A stretch of DNA of 21,108 bases from Chloroflexota bacterium (GTDB taxonomy: Bacteria > Chloroflexota > Anaerolineae > UBA1429). Position numbers and translations under genes: made by a program. The notes below the pieces were generated by a model. The model did no database searches. It was not told the DNA's origin and worked only from the letters and a program-made list of their open reading frames with translations. Below are positions 14,843-20,660 of this stretch, one piece after another (position 1 is the first letter of the stretch; every line of letters begins with the position of its first letter). The DNA is taken from positions 1 to 21,108 of the forward strand of contig JAAYXX010000212.1 in the NCBI GenBank assembly GCA_012515695.1, given 5' to 3'.

Positions 14843-15826
14843 TCAGTGCTCGCGATCGTAAACGGGGTCGCGGCCCACCCATCGCCCGGCGGGCATGGCT
14901 GGAATCGCCTGCCGTTCCTCAGGGGTCAGGTGAATTTGCAGCCCTTGCAGCGTGTCGTTCAACTGGTCCAGATTGCGCGCCCCCACAATCGGGCAGGTGA
15001 TGCGCGGCTCGGCCAGCACCCAGGCCAGCGCCAACTGGGCGGGCGAAACGCCCCGCTGACGGGCCGCCTCTACAAACGCCTCCACCATATCTAGCGCCGT
15101 GTCGGTATAGTACCGCTCATAGTACGTCTGGAACGCTTCCAGGCGCACCCCGGACGGCATCGCCTCGCCGCGATGATACTTGCCGGTCAACATGCCCCCG
15201 GCCAGCGGGTTATAGGTGATCACCCCCAACCCCTGATCCACGCACAGCGGCAGTATTTCGCTCTCAATGCTCCGGTTCAGGGCGTTGAAAATCGGCTGGA
15301 TGCTGATGAAATGCGACCAATGATTGCGCTCAGAGATGTGCAGGAATTGGCTCAACTGCCAGGCCGCCAGGTTCGAGCAGCCGATGTAGCGCACCTTGCC
15401 CTGCCTCACCAGGTCGTTCAACGCCTCCAGGGTTTCCGCCGGTGGGGTGTTGGGGTCCCAGCGGTGAATCTGGTACAGGTCAATCACGTCAGTTTGCAGG
15501 CGGCGGAGGCTCTGCTCAACCCCCTGCTGGATGTGCAGCCGCGACAGGCCGCCATCGTTCGGCCCTGGCCCCATCACGCCGTACACCTTGGTCGCCAGGA
15601 CAATGTTTTGCCGATTGCCGCGCTGCTTCAGCCAGCGCCCGACGACCTCTTCGGAAATGCCCGTGGAATAGGCGTCCGCCGTATCAATAAAATTGCCCCC
15701 CAGGTCTATATAACGGTCCATCAGCTTGTACGACATCTCTTCATCGGCCTCGCGGCCAAAGGTCATCGTCCCCAGACAGACCGTTGATACCTTGAGTCCC
15801 GATTTCCCCAGTCGGCGATACTCCAT
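14843..15826 (-). CDS. Aldo/keto reductase family oxidoreductase
   Basis: 327 residues. A (beta/alpha)8-barrel NADPH-dependent carbonyl reductase. The catalytic tetrad is visible: D48 and Y53 (NFIDTADAYSTG), K80 (LATKVYG) and H121 (YQIHRWD). The start RRLGKSGLKVSTVCLGTMTFG and the GKVRYIGCSNLAAWQL segment are typical of the AKR general-stress / YdhF-like group; substrate unknown. On the minus strand AAGGAGGG (15833-15840) precedes two consecutive ATGs. The second (15826) has the better 7-nt spacing; the first (15829) adds one Met. A longer in-frame start at 15874 would place the Shine-Dalgarno inside the gene and is unlikely. The gene is divergent from the GyrI-like gene. Confidence 0.92.
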   Translation of the reverse strand: MEYRRLGKSGLKVSTVCLGTMTFGREADEEMSYKLMDRYIDLGGNFIDTADAYSTGISEEVVGRWLKQRGNRQNIVLATKVYGVMGPGPNDGGLSRLHIQQGVEQSLRRLQTDVIDLYQIHRWDPNTPPAETLEALNDLVRQGKVRYIGCSNLAAWQLSQFLHISERNHWSHFISIQPIFNALNRSIESEILPLCVDQGLGVITYNPLAGGMLTGKYHRGEAMPSGVRLEAFQTYYERYYTDTALDMVEAFVEAARQRGVSPAQLALAWVLAEPRITCPIVGARNLDQLNDTLQGLQIHLTPEERQAIPAMPAGRWVGRDPVYDREH

Positions 15827-15904
15827 CATGCACCCTCCTTTCATGGTTGATAGCCATGCGACCCATTTAACCATACTTGCCGCCCGGCTTCAAGCTCGTG
15901 CGGG

Positions 15905-15931
15905 ATAATATAATTGCACTGCAAACGCCAA
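15905..15931 (-). promoter_or_regulatory. Candidate promoter of the aldo/keto reductase gene
   Basis: On the minus strand TATATTATCC (-10 region, within 15903-15912) is preceded by TTGGCG (15926-15931), with spacing of 13-15 bp depending on the hexamer taken. The -10 element is good and the -35 element weak. The divergent spacer 15830-16121 otherwise shows no clear operator. Confidence 0.35.
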
Positions 15932-16121
15932 TAGAGCCGGAACCTGGGCATCGGCATGCATGTCGCATAGACGCGCCATGTCTCGAATAGAAAATATGTT
16001 CGATCAACCATCCGAAATATGCCACCTTTTGACAGGTTCCTGTGCTACACTGCCAGTATATCCGATGGCCCTGCCGGTGAGCGCAGAGCGGTATTCGCAA
16101 CGAACGAAAGGAGTACAGGAG

Positions 16122-16580
16122 ATGCAAGTCGAGATTGTGCAGCGCCCAGCCGCGCACGTGCTGGGCATTATGGCCCGCATCAACCCAATGAACGCCGATT
16201 ATAACGAGCTATGGGGCCAACGCTTCACCCGCTACGAGCAAGTCGTGGCGGCGCTGGCGGTGGAGCCTGGCTACTATGGGGTCTACTATGCCACCGACGA
16301 GCCGGAGATGGCTGATTTTGTCGCCGGGATGATGGTGCGCCAGGTGGCCGACGTACCCGATGGGCTGACGCTGCGAGCGGTGCCCGCAGGGACGTATGCG
16401 GCCTTTGCCTGCACCATGTCCACCATCGGGCAGACCTGGGCCGACATCTATGCGCGATGGCTACCCGCGTCCGAATATGTCGAGGATGAGGGACGCCCAG
16501 CGCTGGAATATTACCCACCCGATATGTCGCCCAGCCCCGATGGGGTGCTTACCATCCTGGTCCCAATCAAGAGCAAATAG
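16122..16580 (+). CDS. GyrI-like small-molecule-binding domain protein
   Basis: 152 residues, the stand-alone form of the effector-binding domain of AraC/MerR-type regulators (GyrI/SHBP fold). Seen: a first strand QVEIVQRPAAHVLGI, a middle PGYYGVYYATDEPEM, VPAGTYAAFACTMS (the usual GxYAvf loop), then a helix IGQTWADIYARWLP, and the closing ALEYYPPDMSPSPDGVLTILVPIK with the conserved E-Y pattern. No DNA-binding domain is attached. Such proteins bind or hydrolyse hydrophobic compounds or inhibit gyrase; which applies here is unknown. ATG 16122 follows AAAGGAG (16107-16113) at 8 bp. The gene is transcribed divergently from the reductase, so a shared detoxification role is possible but unproven. 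Confidence 0.85.
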   Translation: MQVEIVQRPAAHVLGIMARINPMNADYNELWGQRFTRYEQVVAALAVEPGYYGVYYATDEPEMADFVAGMMVRQVADVPDGLTLRAVPAGTYAAFACTMSTIGQTWADIYARWLPASEYVEDEGRPALEYYPPDMSPSPDGVLTILVPIKSK

Positions 16581-16617
16581 GGGTTCAGTCGCCGCCCTTG
16601 AGCGCCAGCAGTCCCGC

Positions 16618-16842
16618 CTTTGAGTTTTACAGAATAATCCGGCAACAGCCATCAGGATGGGCGGTCGAAACCGCAGCAACCAGTGCAATCGCCAGCTTGC
16701 TGGCGCCGCCATGCATGGCGCGTCCACCTTCGTGGACTCGCCTCCCAGCCGCCGAAGGGCGGCTTTGCAACCGTTGGTGCAGTTTTAACTGCCTATGCCG
16801 ACGCAACGGTTGGTGCAGTTTCAACTGCCTACGAGATGGCGC
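16618..16842. mobile_element. MITE-like element copy B, right end truncated
   Basis: Clear homologue of the element at 13289-13559 in the same orientation. It shares AACAGCCAT-AGGATGGGCGGT, GCCAGCTTGCTGGC (16691-16704), GTCCACCTTCGTGGAC (16722-16737), AGCCGCCGAAGGGCGGCT (16747-16764), GCAGTTTTAACTGC (16779-16792) and GCAGTTTCAACTGC (16815-16828, again a 36-bp period). Similarity to copy A ends at CGAGATGGC, just where the minus-strand peptidase gene begins, so the right terminal repeat is absent. Copy B has an extra GCCATGCATGGC palindrome (16708-16719) and lacks one module of copy A (around 13397-13425). No protein is encoded. This block accounts for the gap between the GyrI-like gene and the S26 peptidase gene. 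Confidence 0.75.
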
Positions 16843-17532
16843 CTACTCTTGCGCGTTCCGGGGCGGCTCGGCGGCGTCATGCGTGGGCACATCGGCGGGC
16901 GGTCGTTTGCGCGGCTGTTGCGCCGTGTGCCCCAGCACGCGGTTGGCGACGCCCAACAGCCAGAGGTGCGCGGCGTGGGCCGCCTTTCCGGGCGACAGCC
17001 ACGATGGAAGCGGCTTATGCTGGCGACGCCCCAGCGCCCGCTGCCCCACGCGGCGCAAGGCCAGCCCTACCAGGGAACTGCTGGCAATCAACCAGCCCCA
17101 AACCCGCTCGCGGCGGGTATCCAGCCGGATTTCCCGGTCGGCCTTGCGAATCGCCACCGCTCGCCCCACGATCTCCCCCTCAGCAACTGGGGGATCGGGA
17201 TATGGGGCGTTGTCGCCTTTGGTCAACACCGTCAACCCATCCGCGCCCGCCCACCAGCGCAACACACGATGGGCAACCAGTCTCCCCCCAGCCTGAAAGA
17301 TCAGCACATCCCCACGACGCAACGGCTGCCAGACAAACGATGCGACAAGCGTGTCGCTCGCGTATATCAGCGGCTCCATGCTGCTGCCTGTCAGACAAAA
17401 GGTGTGCTGCTTCCCCGCCTGTCGCCACGCTGCCAGCGCACCCTGTACAATCGCCGGGGGAACGCCCGCCTTCTCTGGGCCTTGGGCATTGTTAGAGGAT
17501 TGGTTCGTCATAGACCGCGTCCGAGGGAACAT
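16843..17532 (-). CDS. S26-family (SipW/eukaryotic-type) signal peptidase-like protein
   Basis: 229 residues. TGSSMEPLI carries the catalytic serine (S51) of S26 peptidases. RRGDVLIF and LVAHRV follow, with His (H88) where bacterial LepB has its general-base Lys. TKGDN (105-108) is the usual box D. This is the Ser-His dyad arrangement of SipW and ER signal peptidases. There is no N-terminal membrane anchor; WGWLIASSSLVGLAL (~142-157) is a possible C-terminal one, followed by a long basic tail. Last gene of the minus-strand peptide cluster, starting 16 bp after the HprK-like stop. It could remove the leader of the 39-residue peptide, but that is inference. The start is uncertain: ATG at 17511 (MTNQSS) is an alternative, and neither has a clear ribosome-binding site. 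Confidence 0.82.
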   Translation of the reverse strand: MFPRTRSMTNQSSNNAQGPEKAGVPPAIVQGALAAWRQAGKQHTFCLTGSSMEPLIYASDTLVASFVWQPLRRGDVLIFQAGGRLVAHRVLRWWAGADGLTVLTKGDNAPYPDPPVAEGEIVGRAVAIRKADREIRLDTRRERVWGWLIASSSLVGLALRRVGQRALGRRQHKPLPSWLSPGKAAHAAHLWLLGVANRVLGHTAQQPRKRPPADVPTHDAAEPPRNAQE

Positions 17533-17548
17533 TTCGAGGGCATGATGC

Positions 17549-18679
17549 TTACTCGCTCGCCAGGCTGCACACCAGGTCAGCCATATCTGCCAATGGTCCC
17601 AGGCGCAGTTCGTGGCAGCGCGCCGAGGAAATCGTCGAGGCCAGTTCCAGGAACAGGCGCGCCGCCTGCCCCGGCTCTTCTATCCCACCGGGGGCCAGGC
17701 CCACCCCGCCCCGCAGCCGCTGCCAGATGGCAAACACCGCCGCCCGACCAGACAGGCTGGAGAGGCTCGCCGGGCCAGAAAAATCGGGCATGATCTCGAA
17801 TCGCTCGGCAAAACCCAATAGCCGCATGCCCCGCTCCTGGCATAGCGCCTGCACCGCTGCCGTGGTGCGCTCGCGGTCCCGCGTACGCACGCGAATGCCT
17901 GTTCGCTCTGAGCAGCAGATGGCGCGGGCGTGACGCACCCCATCCAGGCGGCGCACGGCATCCAACAGATCGTCGTCATACCGCTCCGGCAGCAGGTCCA
18001 GGTTGTGGTCCAGCCCATCGTTCTGCCCCTCGATGGCCTCCGCCGGATCGCGCAGCAGGATGATGTCCGTCAAGGGCACGGGTGTCGCCAGTGGGTGAGG
18101 GTAGAGCGTCTCGATGTCAATCTGGTATTTGTAGGCCCAGTAAAACGCCTGCTCGGCCATGTCGTCAAAGCCAAACTGGCGCAACGTTTGCGGCCACAGG
18201 CGCAGGCTCTTGGGGAAAGCGTACAGGCGACGATCCGCCCCGCCCAGCGCGACGAAATCATCCCCCAGGAACCCCAGCCCCCGGCGCGCCAATTCCAGCG
18301 CCAGGGTCGTCTTGCCGTGGTTGGCGTCAGCCACCAGCAGAATGCCCCGCTCGCCACAAGCCACAGCCGCCGCGTGAACCAGCCAATGACTGCGGACGCG
18401 GCTTAGGGCAGCCCCCACGGCCCGGTCGCAGGCGTCCCCTTCCCACAAAGGCCACTGTGGCAACGGCTGCTTCTCCCCGTCGATAACCAGCACCGGCTCG
18501 CCCCAGGGGTTCCCCTCGTGGGCATGCACAGCCCCCGAAACACGGGTCGCGGGCGCCGGGCCGCTGCCATCATGCACAAAGCGCCCGTAGAGGCTGGCGC
18601 AGACGGTAGCCACCATCGGGGTGTCGGTCCAGAGGGCCAGTTCGGTGTCAAAAAAGCGTAGAGTAATCTGCTCGTGCAT
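17549..18679 (-). CDS. HPr kinase (HprK)-like protein of a peptide-modification cluster
   Basis: 376 residues. The central part matches HprK-type P-loop kinases: HAAAVACGERGILLVADANH, then GKTTLALELARRG and FLGDDFVAL. The P-loop is ADANHGKTT (117-125, K123), with Ala in place of the first Gly. D140-D141 occupy the place of the catalytic acidic pair. Residues 1-100 and 260-376 do not resemble true HprK, so this is one of the HprK-related proteins found beside PqqD-like genes. Relatives in lasso-peptide clusters phosphorylate a serine of the precursor peptide (established for some, e.g. the paeninodin type). Here it follows the candidate precursor by 169 bp and precedes the S26 peptidase. AGGA sits 5 bp before the ATG. 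Substrate is inferred, not shown. Confidence 0.8.
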   Translation of the reverse strand: MHEQITLRFFDTELALWTDTPMVATVCASLYGRFVHDGSGPAPATRVSGAVHAHEGNPWGEPVLVIDGEKQPLPQWPLWEGDACDRAVGAALSRVRSHWLVHAAAVACGERGILLVADANHGKTTLALELARRGLGFLGDDFVALGGADRRLYAFPKSLRLWPQTLRQFGFDDMAEQAFYWAYKYQIDIETLYPHPLATPVPLTDIILLRDPAEAIEGQNDGLDHNLDLLPERYDDDLLDAVRRLDGVRHARAICCSERTGIRVRTRDRERTTAAVQALCQERGMRLLGFAERFEIMPDFSGPASLSSLSGRAAVFAIWQRLRGGVGLAPGGIEEPGQAARLFLELASTISSARCHELRLGPLADMADLVCSLASE

Positions 18680-18748
18680 CGTATCCTGTCACAATCATCG
18701 AGGCGACGCATTATCCGAAAACGTAAGTGCCTGGTTGCGCATGGAAAG

Positions 18749-18786
18749 GGGATATCACTGTGGGCTTGGCCCCACAGTGATATCCC
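18749..18786 (-). other. 16-bp perfect stem-loop between precursor peptide and kinase genes
   Basis: GGGATATCACTGTGGG (18749-18764) pairs perfectly with 18771-18786 around a 6-nt loop. It lies about 60 bp downstream of the precursor stop and 70 bp before the kinase start. No real U-tract follows on either strand (minus: CCCCTTTCC). It may be an mRNA-stabilising or attenuating structure that lets the peptide be made in excess over the enzymes, or a protein-binding palindrome. The rest of 18680-18848 shows nothing recognisable. Confidence 0.6.
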
Positions 18787-18848
18787 ACAATTCGATTTCG
18801 CCGCAATCGTTCCGTTCCCTTTTGCGCACAGGGGGCGGAACCTGGTGG

Positions 18849-18968
18849 TTACGGAGCGCTTGGCGAAACTGGAGGCGGCATCAAACCAGCCGGTCCCATC
18901 TCGTCGAGAATCTGCTCCTCGGTAAAGCTAACCACTTGCGGGGTCTCGTACACGGGCAGTTCCTTCAT
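18849..18968 (-). CDS. Candidate RiPP precursor peptide (39 aa)
   Basis: The 39-residue product begins MKELPVYETPQVVSFTEEQ and continues ILDEMGPAGLMPPPVSPSAP. Y7-x-x-P10 followed by a hydrophobic residue resembles the YxxPxL leader motif that PqqD-like recognition elements bind in lasso-type systems. An amphipathic acidic helix TEEQILDEMG follows. The last ~15 residues are Pro/Ser rich, with S35 and S37 and no Cys, Asp, Glu or Thr. The ATG at 18968 has GAAAGGAG at an 8-nt distance; a longer in-frame start at 19097 lacks this support and spans the GT stop. Its place among PqqD-like, GT2, HprK-like and S26 genes makes a modified peptide likely. A Gly-Pro-Ala / Gly cleavage zone (25-28) is a guess. 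Easily missed because of its size. Confidence 0.75.
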   Translation of the reverse strand: MKELPVYETPQVVSFTEEQILDEMGPAGLMPPPVSPSAP

Positions 18969-18986
18969 GATTCGAACTCCTTTCTG

Positions 18987-18994
18987 ATAATATA
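18987..18994 (-). promoter_or_regulatory. Possible -10 element before the precursor peptide gene
   Basis: Minus-strand TATATTAT lies just upstream of the GAAAGGAG Shine-Dalgarno (18977-18984). The hexamer 17 bp further upstream is TTCGAA (19012-19017), a poor -35. If used, the 5' leader would be very short. The peptide may instead be expressed by read-through from the glycosyltransferase gene. Confidence 0.3.
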
Positions 18995-19068
18995 GGCAAG
19001 GCATGTTACCGTTCGAACACGAGGCGTTTACCAAACGGGCATGGGCGCGAGACTCCCTCGCGTAGGGC

Positions 19069-20121
19069 CTACCCGCTGTGGTCGTTTGTGGGGGCAAGCT
19101 GACCGTTGCCCCTGGCGCTCACCGCGTCGTGCAACTCCTGGCGATATCGTTCCCAGGCCGCCAGCGGGCGCGGGAGGTGGTCGAACACATAATCCACATA
19201 GTCGTGCGGGTCTGGGGCCGACCAACGATCTCGTGATGCCTTTTCCACAGATGCCAGAAAGAGGCGTATGGTTTCTTCTCCCAATGCTGGATCGAGCAAT
19301 AGTGCGTGTAGCAATTCCCGCTGGCCCCAGGTAGGCGAGTGGAGCACAAACGCAGAGCATGCGTTGAAAAAGCGCATCTGCAAATAGATCTGCGTGCGGG
19401 CTGCTTCCACCTCCGCGGGCAGGCCGGGCTGCGCAAACATTTTGTCCAGCATACGATGGGCGGCCCGGCGCGCATCGTAGAAAAGCTTGAGTGAACGGTC
19501 TGTATGGATAAGGCGATAAGTGGCTACCACTGCCGGCAGCCAGGCAAAACGCCCCACGATCAACATGCGAAAGAAAAAGTCGTAATCTTCGGCCAGGTGA
19601 AACGTCGAATCGAACCAGTGATCCATGCGATCCAAGACCTGACGGCGAAACAGCACGCTGCAAGGGTGCAGAAAGCAGCGGCCCATCGCGCAGTTCAAGA
19701 GTGTGGGTTCCGGCTCATTTTCCCAGGGGCGTGAGGTGAGTTGAACAGCGCCTTCTGGGTTCATAATCTGCACGCCGCCGTACACCAGATCAACTTCCGG
19801 GTGCGCGTTCAGAAACTCTAGCGAACTCTGCAGGTGGTGGGGCAGATACAGGTCGTCGTCATCCAGGAAGGCAATGTAGGCCCCCCGCGCCTCCGCCATC
19901 CCGCGGTTGCGGGCCATGCTGCGCTCGCCGTGATCCTGGTAAAGGTAGCGAATACGCGGGTCGGTCAGACCGCGCACCACGTCGGCGGTGTCGTCCGTCG
20001 AGCCGTCATCCACGACAAGCACCTCGAAATCGGCGTACGTCTGGTCGAGCACGCTTTGGATCGCCTCGACCAGCAGGCGCGCCCGGTTGTGCGTGGGAAT
20101 GATAACGCTGATGGTAGGCAT
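19069..20121 (-). CDS. Family 2 (GT-A) glycosyltransferase
   Basis: 350 residues. ISVIIPTHNRARLLVEAIQS at the N-terminus, VLVVDDGSTDDT (D38, D39) and the metal-binding AYIAFLDDDD (D87-D90) define a GT2 catalytic domain that transfers a sugar from a nucleotide-sugar donor. A second acidic element, HLAEDYDFFFRML, matches the ED motif that usually supplies the catalytic base. The C-terminal ~130 residues are helical, with no membrane anchor. GAGGGG lies 8-9 bp before the ATG. It starts 23 bp after the PqqD-like stop and ends 100 bp before the precursor gene, so it belongs to the cluster. Acceptor could be the peptide's Ser residues or an unrelated glycan; not decidable here. Confidence 0.88.
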   Translation of the reverse strand: MPTISVIIPTHNRARLLVEAIQSVLDQTYADFEVLVVDDGSTDDTADVVRGLTDPRIRYLYQDHGERSMARNRGMAEARGAYIAFLDDDDLYLPHHLQSSLEFLNAHPEVDLVYGGVQIMNPEGAVQLTSRPWENEPEPTLLNCAMGRCFLHPCSVLFRRQVLDRMDHWFDSTFHLAEDYDFFFRMLIVGRFAWLPAVVATYRLIHTDRSLKLFYDARRAAHRMLDKMFAQPGLPAEVEAARTQIYLQMRFFNACSAFVLHSPTWGQRELLHALLLDPALGEETIRLFLASVEKASRDRWSAPDPHDYVDYVFDHLPRPLAAWERYRQELHDAVSARGNGQLAPTNDHSG

Positions 20122-20144
20122 GACATATCCCCTCTATAGGCGCG

Positions 20145-20423
20145 CTAGTCTTCGCTGGGCAGCAAGAGGCCCTTATCTACCAACGATTCGAGGGTGTGCT
20201 GAATATCAGCCTGTACGTCGGCTTCTGCTGGAATCGCAAAACTGGCCCGCAGAGCGGTTTCCATATCTTCCAGCGTATGCTGACCATCACAGAGATCCCA
20301 AATGAGGCTGGCCGTAGCATTGAGGTAGTGGATTTGCTCCGAGTTCACCGAATGCAACAGAACCTCGCCCCCGATCTCAGACCTGGTAATTCGGGGATTG
20401 CGAACAAGCTTCAAGACGTCCAT
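20145..20423 (-). CDS. PqqD-family peptide recognition protein
   Basis: 92 residues. Matches the PqqD/RRE (RiPP recognition element) pattern: a first strand pair (GGEVLLHSVNSEQIHYLN), then ATASLIWDLCDGQHTLEDME, a winged-helix-like third part with PAEADVQADIQHTLESLV, and the closing DKGLL. Such proteins hold the leader of a precursor peptide and present it to the modifying enzymes. It is the first gene of the minus-strand cluster, and the glycosyltransferase starts 23 bp after its stop. A GGAG 12 bp before the ATG is a weak ribosome-binding site. Stand-alone PqqD with an HprK-like partner is known from the HPr-rel-A type and from some lasso clusters. Confidence 0.88.
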   Translation of the reverse strand: MDVLKLVRNPRITRSEIGGEVLLHSVNSEQIHYLNATASLIWDLCDGQHTLEDMETALRASFAIPAEADVQADIQHTLESLVDKGLLLPSED

Positions 20424-20545
20424 AGCCTAGCCACTCCATGAGACAATGATAGCTTGCATTCAGGGTGCGTTCGCATACTGGTGTTACGGGATTGAAATAA
20501 ATGAAACAAACCTGGACCCATCAAGCTGAGAATCAACTCATATAT

Positions 20546-20574
20546 AATATAGCACACTTGTAGCTATAACGCAA
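20546..20574 (-). promoter_or_regulatory. Candidate promoter of the PqqD-led peptide cluster
   Basis: On the minus strand TTGCGT (20569-20574), 17 bp, then TATATT (20546-20551) inside an AT-rich stretch (TATATTATATATG). Transcription would begin near 20540, leaving an unusually long ~115-nt leader before the PqqD-like ATG. The remainder of 20424-20660 shows no gene. Confidence 0.45.
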
Positions 20575-20624
20575 GGACTTTACAGCATGGGTAATAGTTG
20601 AAAAGCAGATTGACTCGTGGAGAA

Positions 20625-20651
20625 CGGGGGGACACGCGGCATATCCCCCCG
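20625..20651 (-). terminator. Possible terminator after the receiver-domain gene
   Basis: An 8-bp perfect stem CGGGGGGA / TCCCCCCG with an 11-nt loop lies 9 bp beyond the receiver-domain stop. The T-run that follows on the minus strand is poor (GTTCTCC), so termination strength is uncertain. Confidence 0.4.
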
Positions 20652-20660
20652 CTATCAAGG

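Noticed and set aside
16029..16051. TTGACA followed by TACACT upstream of the GyrI-like gene
   Set aside because: A perfect -35 hexamer, but the spacing to TACACT is 11 bp and to TATATC (16057) is 22 bp; neither fits a normal sigma70 promoter.
16683..17793. Long plus-strand open frames opposite the peptidase and kinase genes
   Set aside because: They are antisense shadows of GC-rich genes; composition is Pro/Arg/Ala-rich with no domain, and the minus-strand proteins have clear motifs.
16843..20423. Canonical lasso peptide cluster
   Set aside because: No asparagine-synthetase-like cyclase or B2 transglutaminase-like protease is encoded here, and the peptide core has no Asp/Glu at ring position 7-9.
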